The translations under genes and the position numbers were made by a program. From the NCBI GenBank assembly GCA_012295275.1, contig CM022671.1, positions 1,980,832 through 2,038,331 on the forward strand: 57,500 bases of DNA. The letters are read 5' to 3'. Positions within the stretch are counted from its first letter, which is position 1. Each line of letters begins with the position of its first letter. The stretch is from Chrysomallon squamiferum. Lineage: Eukaryota; Mollusca; Gastropoda; Neomphalida; Peltospiridae. Below are positions 42,037 to 53,397 of this stretch, piece by piece. Below the pieces are notes generated by a model. It was given only the letters and a program-made list of their open reading frames with translations. It had not been told where the DNA came from and did not search any database.

Positions 42037-43751
42037 CAACAACAACAGCATTAAGAGCATTCTATTAATTAAGAAAGAAATGAATATAAAAATAGACTTT
42101 AACAGATTAAATTAATGTAGTTAATTACATGCTAAAAATCATACATTTATTAATGTTACGTTGTACTATTTCAGTTCTTAAAACCACTAAAACAGAATGT
42201 TAAATACCAAACCGTTGTCAAATACTATTAGCCATTTAATTCTGAAAATATTATGTTTCTTTGAATTTCGTGTTGTCTGTTTACTAGTAATAGTTCATTT
42301 ATTTCGTACGTAAACTAAAAGTAGCTGAAAGAAAAAGTATTTTAATCTTAATTCGTTCCTCATTTTATTATTTAATATGAGTGAGATGTAAAAACAATAT
42401 AGATTTGTCCTTGTGTATTATTCTCATTTACATTTTGTTTCTGTTATTTTTTCTTCTGTTTAAACCTGTTATATGCTCATTCAGTTGAATGCTATTTTTG
42501 TGCGCAAGTGGCTTTTTTATTTTTCCTTCTTAATTTCTTCATATATTCTTTTCTACTTTATTTATTTATTTATTTATTTATTTTTTTATTTTTTTTTTAT
42601 TTTTTTATTATTATTATTATTATTTTTTTTTTTTTTTGGTCTTTGTATAAAATTTTCTTAATCTAATGGGTTTTTCACTCTTAACTGAGATCTTTTCTTT
42701 TTACTTTTTTTTTTTTTTTGAGCAACAGCAGAAACAACAACATTATTTAATAATTTAAAAAAAAAAAAAAACAATAAAATAATAATAAATTTAAACATTT
42801 AAAAAAATCAAAGTATAAAAAGAAAATAGGGCCTGTTATCTCTTGAAAGTGTCTAAATTAAATAAAGAAAGAAAGAAAAGAAGAAAACAGCAAAGCATCT
42901 AGACATACAGACAGATGCAAATATGCATACATACATAGATTCAATCGTACATACATAAACACACACATTCATTCATGCTTACACACATACACACACCTAC
43001 ATGCATACCTGCCTACCTACCTACCTAAATACATACATACATACATACATACATACATACATACATACATACATACATACAAACACATAAATATATATAT
43101 ATATATATATGGAAATAATGGAACATAGGTATGCATGTAAGAATTTAAGTACCTACTGTAAATCTGTTTATTTTGATTTTTGTTGCTGTCATTCCAGTTC
43201 TCTTAGCAGCAGAAATCAAAACGTTCACTAGAAATCGCCAGATATTTAAACCAAAACCAAGTTACTGTATTTAGACAAAGTGGTGAAAATAATCTGGTTC
43301 TGGTCGACTGTTGTACTTGTGTATATTTTGGCAGTGGTTAACTAGACAGATCAACATTCGAGTGATATTTTTTAAAAGTAATTTTCTTGTAATATTCGTA
43401 GAATTTCACCCTGCCTAAAAGATTTTCTAGCAGTGTTATGGAAACAGTTACATTAGGTTTTATTTTATTTATTATTATTATTATTATTTAATTTTTATTA
43501 TTATTATTATTTTTTTTTTTTTTTTTTTTGCGTTATGACTTAGAACTGATTAAAAATAATTTTACTATTTAAATTCCAAACATATATTTAAATGGTAAAA
43601 TAAAAAAAAATGACAGACAGAGTATTCACAGTAAATATCTCAATGCAGGTATTTATACTCATGTATATATATATATATGGCTAGACAGATAGATAGACAG
43701 ACATAGTTATGCCGAGTTATAATTGTTTTAATTCCCTGATGTGCCTGCGTC
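41571..43751. other. Intergenic, microsatellite-rich, no gene seen
   Basis: ACT and AAT trinucleotide runs (41955-42050), a T-rich block (42560-42640), (CATA)n with CTAC units (42900-43085) and a TA run (43090-43110). The 86-codon frame at 41669-41929 has no motif or splice support. Confidence 0.5.
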
Positions 43752-43780
43752 TGTGTGTGTGTGTGTGTGTGTGTGTGTTT

Positions 43781-43821
<41 letters not shown>
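43752..43821. repeat. (TG)n microsatellite
   Basis: About 70 bp of TG with one TTTCTC interruption. Confidence 0.95.
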
Positions 43822-43822
<1 letters not shown>

Positions 43823-44209
43823 CTGTGTAAGACACGAATAAGGGTAGTTAATTAAATAATCCTTCTAAATAATGTATCAAGCATTACCTCCCTTAGAAAT
43901 ATTACTTCGGAACTTCACATTTACTTTTATTTTTTAAAAACTATTATAAATTGTTTTTACATACAGACCAAGTGACATTAAAAATTCTAGGAATTCCTAA
44001 CTGTCTAGAATACCTTTTTAATACAAATGTTCGTAAAAAAATCTATAACGGTTGTGTAATAGAAACTATTCAAAGCATAAAATAAATAGGAAAATTCAAT
44101 GGCAGCATATTTTTGGAATATCTTAACAACAAACAAGCTTTGGTATCATATGGTGTAAAAGATTCAGATACTTGTGAATCTTGTCACATGCTCAATGAAG
44201 ATAAAATTA

Positions 44210-44366
44210 GTGGTTATGTAAACATGTTCACACATCCTGTAAAACTGTAGTGGTTATGTAAACATGTTCACACATCCTGTAAAACTGTAGTGGTTATGTA
44301 AACATGTTCACACATCCTGTAAAACTGTAGTGGTTATGTAAACATGTTCACACATCCTGTAAAACT
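44210..44366. repeat. 40-bp tandem repeat, 4 copies
   Basis: Identical 40-bp units starting GTGGTTATGTAAACATG at 44210, 44250, 44290 and 44330, the last cut 3 bp short. Identity suggests recent expansion. Confidence 0.96.
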
Positions 44367-45129
44367 AATTTATGACAAACAATTATTTTAGGCAACCTAA
44401 ATCATTTTGAAAAAGATAATAAAATCAATTTAATATTGTTAATTGCCTAGAAGTACACATATAACTCAAAAGACAAACATCAACAATTAACTTTGACTGG
44501 ATGTATTCTGAACATGTATTAATAAACGGATAAATATATATGTAAAATAAATAACGCAACAATTAAATTTGAAGAAGAATGGAAAATTTGTATAAAATGT
44601 AAATATGTCATAACCATTTAGGGATAGAAAATGCAAACATATGCAAAGATTGTATGTATTTTTATTTTTATTTCTGCCACAATGTAGTCTTGTATATTTG
44701 TTACCAAAACATACACTTTGTTTTTATATAACAAACACTGCTAGTAATGTGTAGAACATATTTATGTTTGTTTTTTTTTTTTTTTTTTGTTACTGATAAT
44801 TTGCAGACATGTATTTTAACACACTAATTTACTTTTATATTTTGTTCTATTAGCATGTATTATATATATATTACATTTTATAATGTCTATTCTATGGTGA
44901 TATATAAATAAATAATTAAATAAATGAATAAATTATTATACTGACAGTATACCACATAGGTTTTCTTGAGCGAGGGTATGTTTTAGCTTTTTTCAACATG
45001 ACTTGGAAGGAGGAATAAATAAAAATGTGTAGATAGGTTTGGGACCAGTCATAGTGAATATAGATTCCTTTTGTACTGTCTTTGCTTGATGAAAATATGG
45101 CAACCCTAGATATTACTGATCACAAATTT

Positions 45130-45199
45130 TAAAGGGGGTCATCGGTCATATTGAATTGCTCATAAGGGGTCGCGGTATGAAAAAGGTTGAAAACCAGTG
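45130..45199. mobile_element. Probable hAT-type transposon terminal fragment
   Basis: The sequence ends GGGGTCGCGGTATGAAAAAG followed by GTTGAAAACCAGTG. Read on the opposite strand this is CACTGGTTTTCAACC then a CGCGACCCC block, very close to the terminal inverted repeat of many hAT elements (CAGTGGTTCTCAACC ... CGCGACCCC). A preceding GGGGGTCATCGGTCATA also fits. No transposase and no partner end were found, so it is a solo end or a degraded non-autonomous copy. Confidence 0.5.
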
Positions 45200-45530
45200 G
45201 TATCCACTAAATAAATAAGACACCAACAATAGTATAACTTCAGTTATTTATTTATTTACAAACATTTTGTAATCATACACAAAATAATAACAACAACTAG
45301 ATTATTTACTGTTTTGGGGAAATTCAGTTTAAAATCAGTCAGCTGAATCCTAATTAAGATTACACTACATAATGACAGGGTACCAAATCAATGGGGAAAA
45401 GTATCTTACAATACCCCGCTTATCAAAGCAAGACCAAAGTTTCATGATCTGCTGGGTTTTGTACAAAAATATAATTAAACTTAGCCATATACACAAACAT
45501 TCAGTTTGTTTATTATCTTCTTATCTCTTC

Positions 45531-45774
<244 letters not shown>

Positions 45775-45787
45775 CATGCTCATGGTT

Positions 45788-46101
45788 GGTTATAGTTAAT
45801 ATTTATTTGTAAATTCACGGAAGAGACAAGAAGCTAAGGAACAACAACAAGAGCAACAAAAACAACAACCATAATAGTAATAATAATAATAATAATAACA
45901 ATAGTGCAATTAACAGAAGATTAAAAGAAAATGTTTTCTACAGACACTTTATGTCAGCATATTTTTCTGTATTGTTTAACTCCAATGTCTGTCTATTGTA
46001 ATGATAACATTTAAATGCATAGAAATAATTTCTGCGAAATAAAATATTTGTATTTACAGATATAGAGCACGATGCATATATTTACCTTAGTAAAATCAAT
46101 G
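45788..46101. repeat. Segmental duplication, copy A
   Basis: Matches 47265-47591 over its length with scattered substitutions and indels. Shared anchors include GGTTATAGTTAATATTTATT, CAGACACTTTATGT, GATAACATTTAAATGCAT and TAGTAAAATCAATG. It begins within 16 bp of the end of the TG array. Confidence 0.9.
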
Positions 46102-46448
46102 TTAAACGTTTTTATATAATTCGTGCTTTCTTCTTGAAATCTGCAGTAAGTGCACGAAAACAAACAACATGTGATGCAGGTGCAGTCCAAATGTCATTTT
46201 CTCAAGTGAATAGCTGGCACAGTGTCTCGTGCTGGTAAGAAAAAACAAAACAACGCACACCGAATAAATAAACAAAATAAATAAATGAGATTTTTCATAT
46301 ATTCAAGTTATTTATTTATATATTTTTTTCTTTTTACTAATCTTAAGTAACTAAATATAATTATGAATTCTAGTTATTTTTTTTTTGTGTGTGTTTGTTT
46401 CTATAATCGCGAACAAGTGGTTACGACGTATCAAAAACGGATTTATGT

Positions 46449-46680
46449 CTGGTTGTATATTTTACTTCATTCTACCATTTGTTCGGAAACAAATATTTCT
46501 TTTTTTTTGTAAAGTAGAGGTGGAGAACAGGCTCAGTAGAAAAAAAAAAAATTCAGTATCATCTTGCAATTCCAAAGATATTTATTTCTGGTTGTATATT
46601 TTACTTCAATTTAAGTTTTAGTTGTTCGGGAATTTTTTTTTTTTTTTTTTTTTTTTTGTTTTGTTTTGTAAAGTAGAGGT
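46449..46680. repeat. About 140-bp tandem duplication
   Basis: CTGGTTGTATATTTTACTTC occurs at 46449 and 46588, and GTAAAGTAGAGGT at 46509 and 46668. The two diverged copies differ mainly in poly-T length. Confidence 0.85.
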
Positions 46681-46885
46681 AATTCCAGAGGTATTTGTAC
46701 AAGTCCTGATGAGCAGAAAAACATAAATAATTAAATAACTAAAAATTCATATAAAATTATATTTAGTATTTCTCAGTGATGACGAAATTATTCACAGTTA
46801 CACAACCCGTTGCTTGCAAATACTCTCAAGCACACACGTATAATAGTTTTTATTTCACAGAGAAGTTTTAATTCAAATTAGCATT

Positions 46886-47176
<291 letters not shown>

Positions 47177-47264
47177 AATCTCTCTAACTCTCTCTAAGGA
47201 AAATCTCTCTCTCTCTCTAAAAAATGGCTCTCTCTAATTTTTTGTCTTAAACACGTTCATTGCT

Positions 47265-47359
47265 GGTTATAGTTAATATTTATTTCTAGATACATGGAAA
47301 AGATAAAAAGGTAACGAACAACAAAGACCAACAACAACAACAACAACAACAACTACTAC

Positions 47360-47392
<33 letters not shown>

Positions 47393-47591
47393 CAAAGACG
47401 GTTAATAAGGAAGATTAAACATAAATGTTTTGTACAGACACTTTATGTAAATTACTTTTCTTTATTGTTTAACTTCAATTCTGTCTAGTAATGATAACAT
47501 TTAAATGCATGGAAATAATTTCTGCGGAATAAAATATTTGTACATACAAATACAGAACTCGATGCATATATTTATTTTAGTAAAATCAATG
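47265..47591. repeat. Segmental duplication, copy B
   Basis: Partner of 45788-46101, offset about 1.48 kb in direct orientation. It also starts shortly after a dinucleotide array (CT), and carries a longer CAA/AAT trinucleotide run inside. Confidence 0.9.
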
Positions 47592-48060
47592 GAAGGTTTA
47601 CGTATAAATGGATGAATTTCTGAAGAGTAAAATCAAATTTATTCTATTCACGACAGTGAGCCTCGTTATAAACACTGTTTAAGAACGTATTAAAAGAATA
47701 ATAATTTAGGATATTCAGATGAGCCTCGTTCTGATTTTTCTGGACACACTATTTCTGTGAGAACATATAAAGTGGTGACAAATAATTTATTCAACATTTA
47801 TCTACTTGTGAATCACACTTAACCATTGGCACTGGCTGAAGCGATACAGACACACAGGTAATTGTGACTGAAATTCAGCAGATAATCTTAGCCGTTTCGA
47901 GGAAACTGTTATTTATATTTTTACATTATAATACTATTTAAGAATTTCCAATTAGATTTTCTTCGTGATAAAGATTTATTCAAAATGGTAATTTGTTTTA
48001 TTTTCTTCTTTTTCTTCTTCTTCTTCTTTTTTCTTCTTATCATCATCATCATCATCATCA

Positions 48061-48107
<47 letters not shown>

Positions 48108-48958
48108 GTTGTTGTTGTTGTTACTATTATTATTATTATTCATAGTAGTAGTGGTAATGATAGTAATAGTAATAGTAGTTGTAGCAATAAAAATGGTAAT
48201 AGCAGAAGAAGAAAGAACACAATTAGTAGCAGTAGTAATAGTAGTGGTAGAGGTAATAGAAACAGCAGCAGTAGTAGTAGTTGTAGAAATAGGGGTAATA
48301 CTAAACTTCTTGTCTTTCTTTGCTTGCAGCTTTCACTGTTTGTTTATTAAATCATTTTTAATTAATTTATTTGTTTATTTATTTATATCATTTCATTTCG
48401 TTTCTATGCGAACTGAAAATTATTTAATTCTCAGTGGATCAAACAAAAAAAAACGTTTTCTTTACAAATATCTTCCTTACTACTTTCTGAGTACTAATTT
48501 AAAATACAATAATCATTCTTTGATAGCTCACATTAAACCACTTAATGAAACAGTTGCTTGAACTGAACAACAGTTTTACTTAAGAACACATTTGTACAAT
48601 GAAGTAAGAAAAAACACGAAACACTGGAAGTGAGTGTACACTGACCCATCCTTGCTCTTTAATCTACTCTTTCGTTCAGGCTGTTGTTGACCTTTGTTAG
48701 TCTGTGAGCCAGAGTCCTAAATTTTGAGTTTGAATTTCAAATCTTAAATGAATTTCCAGTGAAGTGTTCAAAATCAACCGATGGACATTTCAGATTAGTA
48801 TTTTTCTGTTCTTTTGGCGAAAATCTTTTAAGATGGCTGTTCGATTCTTCTTTTGCTCCATAGTAACTATAGTTGAAATTGCTAACCTGATGACAATATG
48901 CACTGTGAGTAGAACTAAAGACACTACTTTAATTTCAGAAAGCAGTGTTCTCAGCGAG
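47592..48958. other. Non-coding stretch upstream of the MGAT2-like gene
   Basis: Contains a trinucleotide cascade (48001-48300) that changes from TTC to ATC to ATT to GTT to AGT. Nearer the gene, TTTAATTTCAG (AG at 48937-48938) is a good splice acceptor 20 nt before the chosen start. The frame is open upstream to 48752, giving an alternative ATG at 48833 with a second hydrophobic stretch. Confidence 0.5.
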
Positions 48959-50285
48959 ATGACGTTCAGAACACGTGTACGTACTGCGCTAACTCTGCTA
49001 ATGTGTGCCACTGCTCTTAATGTGCTGATATTCACACATCCTTATAGTGATTCGGTATCCATGTTTACATCAACGATTCACGAACCGTTCGACTCTTCGG
49101 CAAAACGAAATATACTGCAATCTGATATAAAGATGTTAAAATTGTTGGCCACCAAGTTGAACAGAGAGCAACAGGTTAAGAATTTAGATAAATTTACAAT
49201 CAACTTTGAATAAAGATTCTGTCATTATTCTTGTTCAGGTTCACGATCGAGCAGAAACCTTGAGCCTGCTCGTGGAATCTCTTCGTAACGTGCTGTACAT
49301 TAACGAATCTCTGGTCATATTTAGTCACGATGTCTACAATGAAGAGATATTCGATATAATCCAAGCAATAGATTTCTGTCTCTTTATGCAGATATTCTAT
49401 CCCTACTCTATTCAGATATATCCCAAGAGCTTCCCAGGCGACCATCCGAACGACTGTCCTTCATCTAGCAGTCAGACAGCTGCAGTGAATCTGAACTGTA
49501 ACAATGCCTTATATCCAGATACATTTAGCCATTACCGGAAAGGCCGTGTCTCTCAGATAAAACATCACTGGTTGTGGAAAATCCATTTTGTGTTCGACAG
49601 GGTAAGGCTATTACGTGAATTTAACGGAACTGTGCTGCGTTTCGAAGATGATTATTATTTAGCTGATGATGTTATTTATTTTATTCGTAAACTCAATGAG
49701 CTGAAAAAAGAATGGTATCCTTCTGTCAAGATGTTCAGTATGTGGAGTAATGAAGATATTTCTGAAATGGTGTTTACGTCAGCATCGCACATGGCTAAAG
49801 TGCAGTTATACTACCCAGGAATCTTTGGTGGACTCGCTTTTTCGAGAGAGTTTTGGGACATACTGAGATCGTGTGCGAAATACTTTTGCACGTATGATGA
49901 TTACAACTGGGACTTCAGTCTGCAGTATGTCATGAAGGCTTGCCTCAAAGATAATGTTAAAATTTTAACTTCTATATCCAATCGAATTTTCCATATTGGC
50001 AAGTGTCATGGTATTCACAGAAATGTGACCAATTGCAGTGTTCAGGACACTGTAAGTTTTGTCAGAAAAATTCTAAAACATTACAGGTCAAACCTCTTCC
50101 CTAGATACATTTATATCATTAATATGGAGAGACAAACTACCAAGCTTACGGGAGGGTATGGAGGTTGGTCAGATCCACGTGACCAGATGCTGTGCATGAG
50201 TATGATGACCAACGTCACCAATGGCGACGACAAATTTCTTACAAAAATACACAAGAGCCTGGGAAACAATAATTTAAACATCTGA
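48959..50285 (+). CDS. MGAT2-like N-acetylglucosaminyltransferase II, with a +1 frameshift
   Basis: Related to alpha-1,6-mannosyl-glycoprotein 2-beta-N-acetylglucosaminyltransferase, the Golgi enzyme that adds the second GlcNAc in complex N-glycan synthesis. From ATG 48959 the conceptual product is 441 aa, close to the 447 aa of human MGAT2. It has a short basic tail (RTRVR) and a type II membrane anchor at about residues 10-25. Conserved blocks, in order: VQVHDR, LVIFSHD, YPYSIQIYP, FPGDHPNDCP, the QIKHHWLWKIHFVF region, the acidic EDD metal-site-like motif (about 229-231), FCTYDDYNWDFSLQY (about 309) and GGWSDPRD near the C-terminus. A single extra T in TTT 49205-49207 puts a TAA after TINFE; dropping it gives TINLNKDSVIILVQVH, matching the family. 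No introns in the coding part, as in vertebrates. Confidence 0.85.
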
Positions 50286-50325
50286 ACTTTAAATGCAGTG
50301 TAATAATTCTTCACAAGCAAGTTGC

Positions 50326-50331
50326 ATTAAA
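50326..50331 (+). terminator. Candidate poly(A) signal (ATTAAA)
   Basis: ATTAAA 41 nt after the MGAT2-like stop and before the trinucleotide run at 50350; no AATAAA is nearer. Confidence 0.35.
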
Positions 50332-50347
50332 GAAATAGGACTTTATA

Positions 50348-50460
50348 ATGAGCAATAATAATAATACTAATAGTACTAATACTACTGCTAATACTACTAC
50401 TAATACTACTACTACTACTACTAATAATAATAATAATAATATTAATAATGTTGTTGTTGT
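50348..50460. repeat. AAT/ACT/GTT trinucleotide run
   Basis: Mixed trinucleotide repeats in the gap between the two plus-strand genes; the Asn/Thr-rich 72-codon frame over it is an artefact. Confidence 0.8.
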
Positions 50461-50633
50461 ATCATTTTATTCTCGTGTATACTTCATACTGAGACAGATA
50501 TTTTTAGTTTTGTGCCTTTATATATATTTTTTGTTATTGTTGCTTTACTTATATAATAATAATTGATTTTCAGATTTAAAGCTCTGACAGTATTGCAAGA
50601 AAGACAGCCTTTGTGAAAAAAAAGAAGAAAAAC

Positions 50634-50634
50634 C

Positions 50635-50673
<39 letters not shown>
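50634..50673. repeat. (AAT)n ending 11 bp before the GPCR start codon
   Basis: About 13 AAT units immediately upstream of ATG 50685, so within the leader or proximal promoter of the receptor gene. Confidence 0.93.
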
Positions 50674-50684
50674 GTTTTTGAACA

Positions 50685-51449
50685 ATGGAACTACAAACTC
50701 TATGGGCTTTCATTATTGAATGTTTTTTCTATGTCGGTATTTTCGGAAACTGCATGGTGACTTTTCTAACGCTTTGCAAAACGAAAGTTTCTCCAGCTGT
50801 TTACAGTATGCCGCTTTACGTGTTCGACATCATCTTCGCGATTTCTTTGTGTTATTCTGTGAGACAGCTGCACATGTCTTCTGTTCTGAACGTCGTTGTA
50901 GTGATAACATCAGCACAGTCTAATGTCTGTAGAATCATCTGTTTGACTGTTACTGAATCCGCTCTGGAACGTCTTACGACTAAAACGTTTTATGTTCAGT
51001 TTAACAAATCATCTCTGTTCATCTGTATATTTGGAATTGTGTCATTTGTGGTGATTCTTTCCACGTTCCATAACTCTGAAATCTTATTTTACAGATTTAT
51101 GATAATCCAGTCACTGTTTATTCTTCCACTATCTGCTGAATCGTGTTTGATATTTCGTGTTAAACAGCTTTGCGGGGAGATAATCCTTGCAGTGCCTACC
51201 TATGATAAACAATTACTTTCTACGATAAAGTACGTTATATGTGCGACTTTGCTGTCTTTTCTAGTATATCCGATATTATCCGTTGTTCTGATTTTTGAAC
51301 ACATTTTTCCCAAAGAAGCAACCAACGAATTAGCTGTAATTATCATTGCTGCATCCGTTCTGAAATGCATTTCTAACTTGATTGTCTATGTTTTGACTAT
51401 CAACTGCACAAATCGTGTAAGAAAAATGGTAATCTGTGACAGACTGTAG
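50685..51449 (+). CDS. Divergent rhodopsin-like GPCR, 254 aa, single exon
   Basis: An intact ATG-to-stop frame with seven hydrophobic segments at about residues 7-30, 38-58, 66-90, 109-129, 133-151, 178-205 and 211-240. Class A landmarks in register: Gly21-Asn22 in TM1, Asp48 in TM2 (26 residues on), Glu95-Arg96 at the end of TM3 in place of DRY, Pro in TM5 (ILPLS), FLVYP in TM6 for FxxCWxP, and NLIVY (231-235) for NPxxY. The usual TM4 Trp and the TM3-start Cys are not seen. Loops and both tails are very short. It resembles fast-evolving orphan or chemosensory receptors of molluscs, but no ligand or subfamily can be assigned. It lies 400 bp downstream of, and on the same strand as, the MGAT2-like gene. 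Confidence 0.78.
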   Translation: MELQTLWAFIIECFFYVGIFGNCMVTFLTLCKTKVSPAVYSMPLYVFDIIFAISLCYSVRQLHMSSVLNVVVVITSAQSNVCRIICLTVTESALERLTTKTFYVQFNKSSLFICIFGIVSFVVILSTFHNSEILFYRFMIIQSLFILPLSAESCLIFRVKQLCGEIILAVPTYDKQLLSTIKYVICATLLSFLVYPILSVVLIFEHIFPKEATNELAVIIIAASVLKCISNLIVYVLTINCTNRVRKMVICDRL

Positions 51450-51485
51450 AACATTTGTACATATACACTAACTTAAAACGAAAAG

Positions 51486-51491
51486 AATAAA
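51486..51491 (+). terminator. Candidate poly(A) signal of the GPCR gene
   Basis: AATAAA 37 nt after the stop codon, in an AT-rich stretch. Confidence 0.5.
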
Positions 51492-52995
51492 CAGTTAATT
51501 AGACACGTATTTTTTTATTTTTGTTTTATTTTATGTTTTATTAATTTATAAACAACACATCAAAGTAATGCTTAATATGAATAAAACGATTCTCTACATT
51601 TGTATAATCAGTCTAGAGACAAGATAAGAATCCAGAGTACACAAACTATGTATAGATATAAATACTAAATAAATAACAAAATAAATAGAAGACTTAACTC
51701 AAATGAATTTGATAAATATGCAGACACACACACAGACACATATAGATGTAAATGTATTTATTGATACAAAAAACCAGCAACAGCAGATGATATTTACAAG
51801 TGTGTACATTAGCGAAAACTTAAACTGAAGCACATATCCAGAAATAAACACAAAATTCATATATTTTCTGATTTATAAACTTGGCACAACGTAATTAATT
51901 CGTACTGGTCTTAATAGCTCTAAACGTTGAGTAATATATTTTAAATCACAAACATTCAGAAAAAAGTCGCTTTCTTTAAAACAAACATTTTTTTTGGATC
52001 TGTATATAATCGAACAAGGATAAGTTGAACACTGATTTCTCGAGAAACAGAATACCATTTACAAAAAGTTTAAAGTTACTTCTGTTTAATTGCTGACTCA
52101 GAGCTTAAAAGAACAGTTTGAAAATAATTTTCATTGAAAAAATATATAAATTGTTGCTATTTAAGAACTATTTTGGAGGCTGAAAATGATATCAATATAT
52201 TTAAATCTACTATTCTTGAGAGCAGTGAGTTGAGAACATTTTTATATTAGTTAGGATTACAGAATAAATAAAATAACTGGTTACTTCATATATATATACA
52301 CACACATACATACATACACATATATCCATTTCTGAATGTACTTTTCTAATGTAAAAACATTTAAATTCATAACTTGTCTTGTATTTATAAATTAAAAAAT
52401 CCTTCATCAAAATCTATCTATGTAACAGATATTATGCTATAAACATTGTGCATATTATTATTATTTATTTTATTCGAATATAAAACATCTATCAATTTGT
52501 CTCTCTAGAAATTTATTCCTATGAAAAAAGTTCCTTTCATAATGTCCTGAATCCAGCTGTCTTCGGATGTCAAATACTATTTATAATAACACAATATTCC
52601 ATTAAATATTTTTCATTTTCTCATATTTATAGATTATGTACTGATAGCAGTCAGTACTTCAGATATATGTGAAATTATCTTAGCTCTTTTAAATCCCTAT
52701 ATTAACATCATTCAAAACAAAAAAAACAGTCAAAGGATTTTAACTTTTATTTCAGTCTTCAAAATTTATTTTACCATATTCTTCTCGAAAGTCAGTTACT
52801 GTATTTCGATTTTAAATTCCCTAAATAACATTAATTTATATAAAAAGGGTAAACAGTTACAAATAAAAAAAAAGATTCTCAGAAGAAAAGATTCTGAGTT
52901 CAATAGCAGGACGAGAGATGTTGTAGATAGAGAACAGAGAGAGAGAGATTAACTGAGAATCTTTCTGAATAAGAGAGAGTATTTCTGAGAGAGAA

Positions 52996-53035
<40 letters not shown>

Positions 53036-53172
53036 ACTCATTAACATCATATATATTTTTGTACATCAAAAGATTTCACCTTTATTTCCGTTCTTCTGTC
53101 TTTTTACATAATATATTCCTCCATGAATACATGTTTTTAACTTTTTCGAACTCTCTCTGTACTAAAGGAAGC

Positions 53173-53205
<33 letters not shown>

Positions 53206-53397
53206 TATATACATATCCAAAAAGATACAAGGAAACGGATATCTATAGACATACAAACATACACTCATACACAGACAGAGACCACAGAGAGACAGATAGA
53301 TAGACAAAAGAGACACAGAGAGACATATATCGGATATATATATAGATAAACATACATATAAAAAGAAACAAAAAGACAGAAAGAAATAGAAAGAAAA
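51492..53397. other. Non-coding AT-rich stretch
   Basis: AT-rich with short CA, TA and AG runs (52280-52310, 52996-53028, 53170-53210). No frame with coding character or splice support was seen. Confidence 0.55.

Noticed and set aside
44210-44366. CRISPR-like array
   Set aside because: The 40-bp units are directly adjacent with no spacers, in an animal genome.
48764-48958. N-terminal extension of the MGAT2-like frame
   Set aside because: It would add a second hydrophobic stretch and about 65 residues; the ATG at 48959 gives the family length and anchor position, and a splice acceptor lies just before it.
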